From: Entamoeba histolytica HM-1:IMSS
Lineage: Eukaryota; Evosea; Mastigamoebida; Endamoebidae
DNA: 13,027 nucleotides
Reading direction: 5' to 3'
Assembly: GCF_000208925.1 (NCBI RefSeq)
Contig: NW_001915235.1
Coordinates: 1-13,027, forward strand
The translations under genes and the position numbers were made by a program. Below are positions 1 through 9,170 of the stretch, one piece after another. How positions within the stretch are numbered: the first letter of the stretch is position 1; each line of letters starts with the position of its first letter. The notes beneath the pieces were generated by a model that ran no database searches, was not told the DNA's origin, and saw only the letters and a list, made by a program, of their open reading frames with translations.

Positions 1-21
1 ATATATAGATAATAAGAAGAT

Positions 22-78
22 GATAGATAAATAATATAAACAGAGAAATAAATATATAAAAATACGATAGATAAATAA
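22..78. repeat. Short direct repeat GATAGATAAATAA, two copies
   Basis: The 13-base word GATAGATAAATAA occurs at 22-34 and again at 66-78, 44 bases apart, inside an A-rich stretch covering the first 120 bases. It may be the edge of a degenerate minisatellite cut by the window start, or chance in a low-complexity region. No gene is seen in positions 1-380. Confidence 0.4.
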
Positions 79-260
79 CATATAAATAAAAGAATATGAA
101 TAATAAAAATAAATATGAATAATCAAATCATCTATTTCATTAATATTTCATACAAAATAGAAATGATTATAAAATATAAACATAAATATTTATTGATTGT
201 GTATTTATCATATTTTTTATTTTTTTTAGGAGCAAAATATAATAAATGGAAAATTCTATG

Positions 261-293
261 GATGCAAATTTTTTTGCATCTTTTTTCTTTTTT
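261..293 (+). other. Perfect 8-bp hairpin followed by a T-rich tract
   Basis: GATGCAAA (261-268) and TTTGCATC (273-280) form a perfect 8-bp stem around a TTTT loop, followed at once by a run of T broken by single C residues. It looks like a bacterial intrinsic terminator, but the window is eukaryotic. An end of an RNA polymerase III transcript or a chance palindrome is equally possible. No RNA gene was recognised upstream. Confidence 0.4.
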
Positions 294-379
294 GTAAATT
301 ATTTAGATGCATTTTTCTTTGCTAATTTTCGTACCCTTGATTTTCTATTCTTCATTCTTTTATTTAAATTGATTTGATT

Positions 380-690
380 TCTTCTTTATTTTTCATCAAT
401 TTAATTATTCTCATTGATTATCATTTATTTCTTATTTTATGTTGAATATTTCATTATTATTATATTGTTATATTTAATTTCATTTATTATTAATATCATC
501 ATTTATATCTTTTTATTTTCTTATTATTATTTCATATTATCTTATTTCATTCTTTCTATTATTATTTATTATATTTCTTATTAAATTACATCATCATAAT
601 CAATTATTATTTGATATTTCATTATTTGATTTTGTATTATTGTTTGTGTGTTGTTTCTGATTTTCATTATTCATTTCTCATTCATTTTCA
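380..690 (-). repeat. Degenerate third copy (copy C) of the 0.5-kb dispersed element
   Basis: Read on the plus strand, 435-520 matches the part of the 3845-4395 arm around 4085-4160: both hold a TTGAATATTTCATTA-like block followed by TTTATTATTAATATCATC. At 630-665 the text GATTTTGTATTATTGTTTGTG, a variable linker and TTTCTGA aligns with the outer end of both other copies. The order of matching blocks is kept, so this is a real but heavily diverged copy in the same orientation as the minus-strand arm. The boundaries are approximate and the AT bias inflates apparent identity. Confidence 0.5.
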
Positions 691-1260
691 TTTAATAAAA
701 TAGAAGAATAAAAATAATAAAAGAAGATAAATAAAATAAGAATAAAATAAGATAAAATCAATGATATTGTTATTATATTATTATGTTATTTTAGTTTTGA
801 TTTTTAATTATTTTATTTTTATCTTTTATAATCATCATTCATTTCTTCTTTTTGTTAATTCCTCTTTTCTAAACATCACTCATTTCTTCTATTTCATTCT
901 ATTTTCTTTATTCTTGTTATTATTTTATTTATTTCTTCTTTTATCATTTGTCATTTCTTGTTTATTCTTGTTTGTTGTATATTTTATTCTTATTATTCTT
1001 CATTTTATGTTGTGTTATTCTTATTTATCTTTCTTATTATGTTTTGTTTATTATTGTTTAAATAGAAAATAATAATAAAATAAAGAATAAGAAATAATAA
1101 CATAAATATGTTGATGTATTTTATCATTTCTTTATTTGTTTCTTGTTTCTATTATCTTATTCATTTGATTCATAATGAATTAATTCAATGAAATAATACA
1201 AATAAATTGTTTATTTATTCATTTCATCTTATTTCTATTTCATTCTTATTTCTTTTCTTA
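691..1260. other. AT-rich gene-free stretch
   Basis: No credible gene was found. Positions 700-755 are A-rich and 760-1070 are T-rich. The open frame at 761-1072 is almost entirely Phe, Leu, Ile, Tyr, Ser and Val, as any T-rich strand would give, with no domain pattern. It could be the reverse side of a fully decayed minus-strand gene, but no protein-like segment could be read there. Confidence 0.5.
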
Positions 1261-1270
1261 TTTATTAAAA

Positions 1271-1387
1271 ACACCCTCATTGGGTGTGAATATTTCATTA
1301 AATGAAATAAAATAAATCAACAATGAATTATGTAAATTTTTATTTCACCATTTCATTCATTGGCAGATGAACGAAATGGCTGTTCAT
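1271..1387. other. Cluster of three inverted repeats downstream of the TLDc gene
   Basis: Three perfect inverted repeats lie within 117 bases, just past the 3' end of the minus-strand TLDc gene. ACACCC (1271-1276) pairs with GGGTGT (1282-1287) around 5 bases. TATTTCATT (1291-1299) pairs with AATGAAATA (1301-1309) around one base. ATGAAC (1367-1372) pairs with GTTCAT (1382-1387) around 9 bases. They could mark a 3' boundary structure, but short palindromes are common in AT-rich DNA. The GC-containing first and third are the less expected ones. Confidence 0.35.
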
Positions 1388-1447
1388 ATTCTTCATTGAT
1401 TTGTTTTTATTCTTTTTTATTTCATTTTCAATTAAATCAAGATTGAA

Positions 1448-2599
1448 TCATTTCATTTCAATTGCTATGAATCGTTTTGGTGTGAAATGATTTGGATGTT
1501 CTTTTCCACAAAGTGCTTTTGATATTCCTTTATATTCAAATGCATTTTGTTTACAAGATGATTTTGTTTTATAATTTTCTTTGCAAACAACAATGTCAAC
1601 TTGTCTTTGTCCAAATCCAAATAAACAATCTTTATTTGATTGATGACATAAAACAAATGCACATTGTGGTTTTTTAATATCAAATTTCTTCATTCCTTTC
1701 AATCTTCCTTTTGATTCTAATGAAAATACAAATGATTTTGAATCTTTTATCCAATCATCAACTTTATCAATTTTAGAATTAACATATCCTCCAAATTTAT
1801 TTCCATCTTCATCTTCAATAATAATTATTATATGTTCTTTATTAATTATTCTTTGATCAAATACTGATGTATTAACTTTCCAATCATCTTTATCTGAATC
1901 AAATAATATATTTCCTATTCTTCTATTTGTCCATTCTTCTATTTGTTCAATTTGATGTTTTGATATTATTTCATAGTCGTTATATTTCACTTCTTTATGT
2001 ATAACACAACTTTCTGTATCACTCATTGATGTAGTACTTCTTTCATTCAAGACTACGTCTCTTGATTTGTTTAAGAAACGTTTTTGTCTTTCATATTGAG
2101 TCAAACATTCTGTCATCATTTCTTCTTCAATTGCTCCTCTAATTAATTCTTTATATTCATTGCGTAATGTTTGAGTATTTTCAAGAATATCTTCTATCAT
2201 TAAATGATGAATAGATATGTTTGCAGTATTTGTTTCAATATCAATGCTTTGTTCTTTTAGTCTCTTGGTAATATCTTCATGTGCTTGTTTTGCTTTTTCT
2301 ATCACTTCTCTTATCTTTTCAAAATTCATTGTTTCAAGTGAATTTATGCGGTTTTTAATTTTTTCAACATTTTCATCCTTTGAATATAACATTATCACAG
2401 ACATTTCAATGTCGTTCATTCTGTTTTGGAGTTGATTGAGTTGTTGATCAAACTTATCTAATCTTTCATTGATTTTTCCAATGTATTTATTAAGATAATT
2501 AGAACTTAATGTCTCTATTTTGTGCAAAGGTATTCTTAAATTCTCATTGTCAAAACCATCGAATGTATGTGAAACACTCTCATTCTGTTGATGTTGCAT
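1448..2599 (-). CDS. Coiled-coil TLDc-domain protein
   Basis: A 383-residue protein. The ATG at 2599 was chosen because the five upstream in-frame codons begin with TTG, an unlikely eukaryotic start. Residues about 20-175 are charged and heptad-rich, with many Glu, Lys, Asn and Leu and phrases such as QLNQLQNRMNDIEM, predicting a long coiled coil. Residues about 215-383 have the TLDc pattern: EEWTNRR with W223, ILFDSDKDDW with W240, a polar IEDEDGNKFGGYV stretch, DDWIKDSKSF with W283, ESKGRL, an FGFG turn and a C-terminal LCGKE before FTPKRFIAIEM. TLDc domains of animal OXR1 and NCOA7 act in oxidative stress and V-ATPase control; the function of the many Entamoeba members is not known to me. 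There is no signal peptide or membrane segment, so it is probably cytosolic. It uses TGG for Trp and ends with TGA, followed within 20 bases by TTTAATTG, which could serve as a TAATT-type polyadenylation signal. Two degraded relatives lie at 8072-8945 and 12549-12953. Confidence 0.9.
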   Translation of the reverse strand: MQHQQNESVSHTFDGFDNENLRIPLHKIETLSSNYLNKYIGKINERLDKFDQQLNQLQNRMNDIEMSVIMLYSKDENVEKIKNRINSLETMNFEKIREVIEKAKQAHEDITKRLKEQSIDIETNTANISIHHLMIEDILENTQTLRNEYKELIRGAIEEEMMTECLTQYERQKRFLNKSRDVVLNERSTTSMSDTESCVIHKEVKYNDYEIISKHQIEQIEEWTNRRIGNILFDSDKDDWKVNTSVFDQRIINKEHIIIIIEDEDGNKFGGYVNSKIDKVDDWIKDSKSFVFSLESKGRLKGMKKFDIKKPQCAFVLCHQSNKDCLFGFGQRQVDIVVCKENYKTKSSCKQNAFEYKGISKALCGKEHPNHFTPKRFIAIEMK

Positions 2600-2716
2600 T
2601 ATATTTATTATCAAATTATTGAGAATTAAACCTTTTTAATTTGTATTTGATTGGTCAGTTTTATAAGTTTTTGTTTTATTCTTTCTCTATTTTTCGTTAT
2701 GAACGAAGTGATTCGA

Positions 2717-3215
2717 AGATGACACGTCTGAAACACCACACAAACTTTAATACAAAATCAAGCATCGACACTTCCAGTTATTATCTGGTTATGACGGTGT
2801 ATTTAAATTAGAAATGTATTAGGTAATGATGCAAAGGGTGTAGCAAGATATTATGATAGAATATTACATGGTGTACTATAAGGAAGTACTAAAGTGTGGG
2901 TAAGACTAAAAGAAAATTAAACATAATAATATAGTGGGAATGAAATACTCTCTTCTCTCATTCATAAAATAAAGAAAAAAGGAAAAAGAAAATGTTTAAA
3001 ATTAAGACAAAAAATAAACAAAGGTTTAAAAAGAAGAAATAAGCAGAAGAAGGATGAGAAGACATTAATAAGAAAAAATAAAAGAAGTGATTTTCTCAAT
3101 TTGCAAGAAAAACATAAATGATAAGTTAAAGAAAAAGATTACTCTTTTTTAAACAGCTCAGGGATTAGTCTCGGCTAAACTAGGAAGAATATATGAAAAA
3201 TCTATTAACACTTAA
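2717..3215 (+). repeat. Dispersed element, copy A (left arm of large inverted repeat)
   Basis: The plus strand of this arm aligns with the minus strand of 3845-4395. Matching landmarks, in the same order, are GTCTGAAA-CACCACA with TAATACAAAATCAA (2724-2762), AGTTATTATCTGGTTATGA (2777-2795), ATAATAATATAGTGGGAATG (2924-2943), a Lys-codon-rich stretch (about 2960-3090), GATTACTCTTTTTT (3137-3157) and GAAGAATATATGAAAAATC (3185-3203). The arm is less AT-rich than its surroundings. It contains broken protein-like segments, such as a segment beginning GNDAKGVARYYDRI near 2825-2865 and TAQGLVSAKLGRIYEKSINT at about 3154-3213, so it may be a dead gene or transposon. GTATTTAAA at 2799-2807 equals the core of the Entamoeba TATA-like consensus. 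No known element was recognised. Confidence 0.6.
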
Positions 3216-3844
3216 TTAAGTAATTTTTAATTATTATTTTATTTTAGATATCCTTTTCCAATGCAGGGAAATACAACAAATTTTATTGTAATGGATATTG
3301 TGTAATAACAATGTGTGTTGTAAAGAAAATCAAACAAGATATAAAAATTTAATGTCATACAATAAAAAAAGAATAAATGTCAATAACAATAAATGGCATA
3401 ACTATAATAATGGTAAACGAAATATCAAGGAAAAGGGTTTAGAAAGAGAAAGACACAATGAAAAACAAATAGCAAAGAAAGTACAATTAAAAGGCAAGAA
3501 AAACAACAAAATAAAGAAATAGAAATTTAATTGAAGTGATGTATTGTTTTTCAATTAATTTGTTAAATAAGAAATTATATAAGAAATTAAGAAATGAACA
3601 AATTGAAATATATAATAAAAGCAATAAACATTAATGTAAATAATAAAAATGAATATATTAAATATATTAAAATATCACATAAAATAAAAGAAAACATTAA
3701 ACAATACATTCAAATGAAAGTAAATGATATAATAGAAAGAAAAGTAAAGTGTAATTCAATAATAAAATATTCATCATAAAATAAGAAATTAAAAAAAAAT
3801 GTGAAATTCTTTAATAAAAAATAGAAAATTAAATATTAATACAT
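3216..3844 (+). other. Spacer between the arms with decayed Lys/Asn-rich frames
   Basis: This region joins the two inverted arms. A plus-strand frame at 3301-3522 reads Cys/Asn-rich and then strongly Lys-rich, starting CNNNVCCKENQTRYKNLMSY, with no ATG at its head. Just upstream, at about 3248-3300, another frame reads SNAGKYNKFYCNGYC, which suggests a frameshifted gene relic spanning about 3245-3522. A second Asn/Lys-rich frame at 3594-3779 has no recognisable pattern. No domain could be named. These may be remnants of a gene carried by the repeat element, or composition-driven frames in A-rich DNA. Confidence 0.35.
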
Positions 3845-4395
3845 TTATATTTCATTCTTCATTGATTAAATGATAATAATCTTATAACTTCACTTTTTAA
3901 AAGATGAGTAATTTATTTGTTTTATTTATTTGTAGATTTTCTTCTTGTTTTGTGAATAAATCATTCTTCTTTTGTTTTATTTCTTTATTATTGTTTTCTT
4001 CAAAATTCATTCAATTTAATTCGTCTTTTTATCTTTTTCTTTAGTTTTTACTTCAATTTTAATTAACTTCTTCTGTGTTTTCTTATTTAATGTTGATTGA
4101 ATATTTCATTACCACTTATATTATTATAACTATTTTCTTTTATTATTAATATCATCAAATATTCCTTTTCTTTTGATATTATTCATTTTAATATTTCTAA
4201 TTTCATCTTAATAAATACATTTTCTTCTCTTCCAACAAATAATATTCAACCATAATACTTCATTATTATTCATTCATCAACGTATGATTAATACAATTTC
4301 CATTCAAATGTACTATCATAATCAGATAATAACTTGGAGAATCGAAGTTTGAATTTGTATTAATGTTTTGTATGTGGTATTTCAGACATACCATA
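3845..4395 (-). repeat. Dispersed element, copy B (right arm of large inverted repeat)
   Basis: Its reverse complement aligns with 2717-3215 block for block. Near the outer end it reads ATGGTATGTCTGAAATACC, then TTAATACAAATTCAAAC and AAGTTATTATCTGATTATGA. Further in it reads ATAATAATATAAGTGGTAAT and the Lys-codon-rich segment. By eye identity near the outer end is roughly three quarters. GGTAT at 4376-4380 and ATACC at 4388-4392 make a small hairpin at the outer terminus. Short reading frames starting at the aligned ATGs (minus-strand ATG at 4394; plus-strand ATG at 2719 in copy A) share a sequence around NTNSNFDSPSYYL / NTKSSIDTSSYYL, but they run for only 42 and 30 codons. The arm stops about 125 bases before the ATG at 4521. 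Confidence 0.6.
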
Positions 4396-4447
4396 TTAAC
4401 GTTTATAGTAATTTTTAAATAAAATTATTCAAAAAGAGTTATTCCAC

Positions 4448-4520
4448 TATAAATAGAATGATGAAATGATGTAAAAATAATGAATAATATGAACTAAAAA
4501 ATAAAGAATTGAACTATTTA
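4448..4520 (+). promoter_or_regulatory. Possible core promoter of the broken LRR-like gene
   Basis: TATAAATAG at 4448-4456 is followed by GAACT at 4491-4495 and again at 4511-4515, shortly before the ATG at 4521. Entamoeba genes typically use a TATA-like box near -30, a GAAC element at variable position and an initiator near a very short 5' leader. The TATA-to-ATG spacing here is longer than usual and no clear initiator is seen, so this is only suggestive. Confidence 0.3.
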
Positions 4521-7269
4521 ATGAAAGTCACTAAATCAAGAAATTATAAAAGAAGAGAAATGAAACAACTAGACATGGTTTATTTGATGAAAGTAGCACT
4601 TCATGTTAAAGATATGAATGACATCAAAAACGTTGAAATGATTAACAAGAAATGTGGAGCTGCAATTCACTCATTGAAAGTTAATCAATGTTTACATCGG
4701 AAAAAGATGTTAATCAATTTTGTAGAATATTTAATCCACCAACATGTAATTGTAATTTACTTCCAGTTGATGAGTCAATATTAATGAAAGTTGAGAATAT
4801 CAGAAATTATATTTTTGATAGTTTTGTATTTTCAACAACAGGAAATGATACAAACAAAATATTTGGTCAACAACAAACAAGTATTACAAAAGAAGACAGA
4901 GAAAGAATGTCTAAAATTATTCAAAAAGTAGAGTCTTTGATTTATTTTTCTTATGCATCAGATGAAATAATAGAAATTATCATTCAAAATATGAAGAAAG
5001 GAATTAAAATAAGAAGTAATGAAATGGTTTCAAAGGTATTTAATGAAACATTTGATAAAATGAAAATAGAAGAATCACTTTATCCAAGTGAAATGATAAC
5101 TTATGTGTCAAATAATGTTAATGGAATTAAAGCTCGAGAGAATAAAAATATCATTCTCATTTATGAAAGAGAAATTCCTATTAAACAAGAAAAAGAAATA
5201 GATATACCAAAAGGAATTACAATTTATTCTTCAAGTATAGTTTTGTCTGAACAAAACAATGAAAGAAATATTAAATTTTTTAAATCACCAAGTAGTTCAT
5301 TATTTTCAAATACAAAAATAACATCATTTAATCCAACTAGTGGTAATGATGGATGTGGTATTAGAGTTAATATTGAAGATATGAATAAAGAAGAAAATAG
5401 AAAGTATACAAGATTCTTAATGACTTTTATGTAGATTCAATTACATGTTATAAAACGTTATTACCAGACTTTGTTCTAAATCAAAAAATCAAATTACATG
5501 AAATACCACAATTACCTGAATATATCAAATACCTTTATGTTCAAACAAGAGATTCAAATATTATAATAAATCAACAACATATTGAATGTTTAGAAATGAA
5601 TTATATCAATTCTTCAATTGAATTTCTATCAGTAAATAATTTAAAACATATAAAACTACATGGAAAAGGAATAAAAATAAATGAAATGAAAGAAAAACAA
5701 TGAACCACAACCAATAAAAGAAGATATTGGAAAGAAATACAAGAAAATATAACCACATTCCAAAATGTTGAAGAAATTCAATTACGTAGTTGTTGTAATT
5801 TACATATTAATTTAGTAGCAAATAAATTAAAAAAATATTGACATGAATAATTGTGTAGAAAGTCAAATTAGTGTTAAAACAGAAAGTATTGAAAGAATGA
5901 AATTAGAAGATAATAAACAAACACAATTCAAATTAACAACAAACAAATCATCTGATATTTGTATTGAAAAATGTGAGAATTTCAAAATTGAAATCGAATC
6001 AAACAATGAACAAAACATTGATATAATAGAAGGAAATAATATTGAATTTAAAACAAAGTGTCCAATTAATAAATTAACAATTATTGAATCTAAAGAAGTG
6101 AATATCAGAAGAAATGAAAAATGTAAATCATTGAAAGTAGTTGAGTCTACAATCAATGAAAATGATGTTAAACCAAAGAAAATTGTCTTTAAATCAATTG
6201 AAGAATATATTAAAATACCACTGAAAGAAGCAGAAGAGATATATATTGTGTCAATGAAAGATTATATTTTTGAAGAGTTATTTGATAAATGTAAGAAATT
6301 ATATATTGATGAATGTGAGAATTGCCAATTCATAATTAAGAAGAATGAAAATAATGAAATGAAAATAACAAGATGTAAAAATACAGAAAATACAGGGAAA
6401 TTAGATAGTCTTGAAGAAATCATTACAATAGATAATGAAGAATGTAGTATTCCAGAAACAAAGAAGAATATAAAAGAAGATAGAGAAATAATAGATATGA
6501 ATAATGAAAAGAAAGACATAGAAATAGAAACAGACAAGAAACATGTTATAATAAGAAATGCATATGACAGTCGTATTAAAATTCAAAGTGACATTAATAG
6601 TGATATAACAATAGAAAATAGTGAAAATATAATAATTGAAGGAGAATATGAAGAATATGGAAATGTCAAAATGGTTAAATGTAAAAATCATAAAGAAAAA
6701 CGAGATATTGGATATGAAACTTACACAAAAATTGGATGTGCAAGATCATTATTACTTAACAAATGTGAAAATATTGAATTTGAAATTTATGGAGATAAAA
6801 AGTCATTAGAAGTTGATAATAGTAAAATGGTAGGTATTTTAATAAGAAGAAGTTCACATAATACAGGTGTTGATATTGTACGTATTGAAAATTCAGAAAT
6901 GTCTAATATCAGTTCAAGTGAGTTGTGTAACAAAGTACTTATAACTAATAGTAGTGGAATTGAAGACATTATCTATCGATGTAAAGACGAACTTGTATTG
7001 AAAAGAATGAATGACATTAGATTTAGAACAAATGAATAAATGAAGAGTGTAAAGGAATTAACATTGAGAAAGATGTTAAAGGAAAAGATGTTAAACTGAT
7101 AAAATGTCAAAATATGAAGATAAATGATACATCAAATTGAATCAAACAGAATGAGTGTGATAATGTTGAAGTAATAACAGAACAAGAAAATGAAATGATG
7201 GGAGGATTTTGAATGGTTGGTGGTAATAACATGCTAATGGGAAGATTTAGAGGTTCATTTCTTAAATAA
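4521..7269 (+). pseudogene. Frameshifted Entamoeba LRR-type / beta-solenoid protein gene
   Basis: Successive protein-like segments in different plus-strand frames join into one gene of about 915 codons: 4521-4690, 4688-5419, 5419-5694, 5696-5727, 5727-5834, 5837-7038 and 7039-7269. The joins fit single-base changes, several in homopolymers: missing base near 4687-4692, near 5417-5420, extra A in the run at 5693-5697, missing base near 5726-5728, extra A in the seven-A run at 5829-5835, missing base near 7035-7038. TGA stops at 7138 and 7210 interrupt the last segment, which then runs to TAA at 7267-7269. The N-terminus (QLDMVYLMKVALHVKDMND, then INKKC) resembles the start of Entamoeba leucine-rich-repeat proteins, as I recall that family. 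The rest is built of short hydrophobic strands with recurring Cys-x-Asn turns, suggesting a repeat solenoid. The ATG at 4521 is the first in frame and 4560 is an alternative. Sequencing error could explain the homopolymer shifts but less easily the two nonsense codons. Confidence 0.8.
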
Positions 7270-7622
7270 GAAAATCTGATAATGACCAATTTGATTAGTT
7301 TTTGATAAATTTGAATGTTTGAAATAACAAGATAGAAACAAACAACAAAGAGTGTTATGAAATGTGAATGATTAAATGAAATACAACAAAACAAATGAAA
7401 TTGAATATAACTCTTTATTAACAGTTTTATTAATGATAGAATAAGTTAAAGATAATAGAAAATATTATCAATCAACATATAATTCAATTATGAATTTAAT
7501 AACAATTATCTCAAATGAGAAATAACAGAAATAAAGTGAATGTTTCTAATGAAGAAATAAGTTAGAAAATAAGAATCAAAACAATGAAAAGAACAAATGA
7601 TAATTAATGGATTGTAAATGTT
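7270..7622. other. Gene-free A-rich stretch
   Basis: No supported gene. The plus strand is A-rich with stops in all frames. A minus-strand open frame over part of 7107-7394 is antisense to the end of the broken LRR-like gene and is composed of Phe, Ile, Ser and Leu as expected from composition. Confidence 0.5.
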
Positions 7623-7925
7623 CTACACCAATATGCTTTCCAAAATTAATATTTCTTTTCTATTCTTTATTTCTTTCTCAATAATACCTTCTCTATCACA
7701 TCAAACTATATACAACTCATTATATACAATATAATACAAATTATCTGTTTCTTTAATTGCATAAACACCTCTTTCACAAAAACTCTCTTGAACATCAACA
7801 CAATTCACAATACATACAAATCTTTTATGTTTAAACAAAGGAGTAATGTTTTGTTTTAATCAATTATTATTCAAATCATATGAATGAACAAAACTATCTA
7901 ACAATGAATTATTCAATTTAATACT
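7623..7925 (-). pseudogene. Unrecognised gene relic with in-frame TGA codons
   Basis: One minus-strand frame stays protein-like for about 100 codons from 7925 to 7626, interrupted only by TGA at 7860-7862 and 7701-7703, and ends at TAG 7623-7625. It includes NNSLLDSFVHSYDLNNN, then a 52-codon open run with KHKRFVCIVNCVDVQESFCE and ETDNLYYIVYNELYIV, then CDREGIIEKEIKNRKEI. The balanced amino-acid mix, with Cys, Val, Asp and Arg, differs from the Phe/Ile/Leu frames that T-rich DNA yields by chance. It probably began further upstream (about 7980), where frames are broken. No family was recognised. Its neighbour downstream of 8072 on the same strand is a TLDc relic, and the two could have been separate genes. 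Confidence 0.5.
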
Positions 7926-8071
7926 TTAAAATAATATTCTAAATATTCATATAACAATGATACATCACAACAGAATTAATTATAAAATGTATAATTAACA
8001 TTTATTAATTATTTAATATTCATAACATTATTTGTTTTCTCTTCTTCATTTCAATTAATTCATATTGATTA

Positions 8072-8945
8072 TTTTCTTTTCTTTTCAATTATTATGATTT
8101 GTTTTGATGCAAAATTATATTTTTACAAAAATGTATTTAATATTCTTAATATTCATTTGAATATTAATGACAATGTTATTTTATCATTTTCTTTATAAAC
8201 TTGAATACCACTATATCCAAATTTAAATAAACATGTGATTGATTAAATAAATAAAATGCATATTGTTGTTTAATATCAAATTTATTCATTCCTTTCATTC
8301 TTCAATTTGTTTCTAATGAAAATAAAAGTGATTTTGAATCATTTATCCATTTACCAACTTTATCAATTTTAGAATTAACATATCCTCCAAATTTATTTCA
8401 TTAGGATTCTTCAATAATAATTATTATATGTTTTTTATTCCATATTCTTTCTCCAAATACTGATGTATTAATATTTTAATCATTGGTATCTGAATCAAAT
8501 AGTATATTAGATATTTTTCTGTATATTTTTCTATTTGTTGAATTAAAAATTCTTTTAAATTTAGTTTAATTTCTTATCTTTTGAATTATAAATGTTTTGA
8601 GTATTTTTTATTTTTTATGAATTTATTTGAGGGTGTATTTTTTGTTCTTCTTTACTTTGTTTTATTCAATATAGTTTTTCGTTTTGAGTGAAAATTTCAT
8701 TCTGATTTTTTATTCTATTAAATTTTTAATTATTTCTTCATTTATATTCATTCTTTGATTTTTATGAAGATTGTCTTGTGTCATTATTTCATAAATGAAA
8801 TATTTCTTGTATTAGATTCAATGAAAGTGTTGTTTTTATTCATTTTATCATATAATTCTGTGGTTTATTTCTTCTATTATTTCGTTTAATGTTTTTGTTG
8901 TAGATTATTCATTTCATTCTCTAATATTTGTATTTGTTTCTTTAT
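8072..8945 (-). pseudogene. Degenerate copy of the coiled-coil TLDc gene
   Basis: Nucleotide alignment by eye to the intact gene is clear. 8256-8545 matches about 1660-1940, including identical words such as ACTTTATCAATTTTAGAATT followed by AACATATCCTCCAAATTTAT, and TTCAATAATAATTATTATAT. Similarity continues to the C-terminal end at 8072-8255, where the gene-end words are all recognisable though altered, and into the 3' flank. On the N-terminal side 8570-8610 retains the NTQ coil segment, 8790-8840 reads IESNTRNIS (intact: IETNTANIS), and 8889-8939 reads KQIQILENEMNNLQQKH, a coiled-coil segment. Stops and frameshifts occur throughout, and part of the linker corresponding to about 1945-2150 is missing. 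It is a dead paralogue in the same orientation as the intact gene, about 6.6 kb away. Confidence 0.85.
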
Positions 8946-9068
8946 TAATTATGTATTTTGAAGATGGTATTTATATTGTATGTTTTATTTCATTTATTTT
9001 CTTTATCATGTTGATTTTATAATTCTTCCTTTATTTTATTATTTCATTCATGAACTTCTCCTTCTTAT

Positions 9069-9170
9069 TTATGTGTTATTTCTTTTATATTGTTGTTTAT
9101 TACATTCATTCAATTCATTGTTATTTTCATTCCACTCAATCATTTTAATTTCATCTTTACCATTTATAAC
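9069..9170 (-). pseudogene. Short coding relic, Asn/Glu-rich
   Basis: Within the otherwise T-rich stretch 8946-9317 a single minus-strand segment of 33 codons is open and protein-like, containing GKDEIKMIEWNENNNELNEC, ending at TAA 9069-9071. The composition suggests a coiled coil or linker. It lies between the TLDc relic at 8072-8945 and the relic at 9318-9872, and may belong to either. The plus-strand hydrophobic frames covering the same bases look like shadows. No family could be assigned. Confidence 0.3.

Noticed and set aside
761..1072. 103-codon hydrophobic open frame that could be a multi-span membrane protein
   Set aside because: It is nearly all Phe, Leu, Ile, Tyr, Ser and Val, as expected from a T-rich strand, has no charged loops or motif, and identical-looking frames arise at 8980-9293, 10915-11576 and 11798-12091.
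1342..1450. Read-through extension of the TLDc protein by about 35 codons after its TGA
   Set aside because: The TLDc domain is complete before the stop and the extension is Asn/Lys-rich with no pattern; it overlaps the hairpin-rich 3' flank.
3214..3246. Possible spliceosomal intron, GTAA...TTTTAG, between two protein-like pieces of arm A
   Set aside because: It would be about 28 bases, shorter than typical Entamoeba introns, lacks the GTTTGT donor, and a stop codon precedes it in the left piece.
4685..5422. Programmed ribosomal frameshifting at the first two breaks of the LRR-like gene
   Set aside because: No classical slippery heptamer or following structure is seen, and four further shifts plus two nonsense codons make decay or sequence error far simpler.
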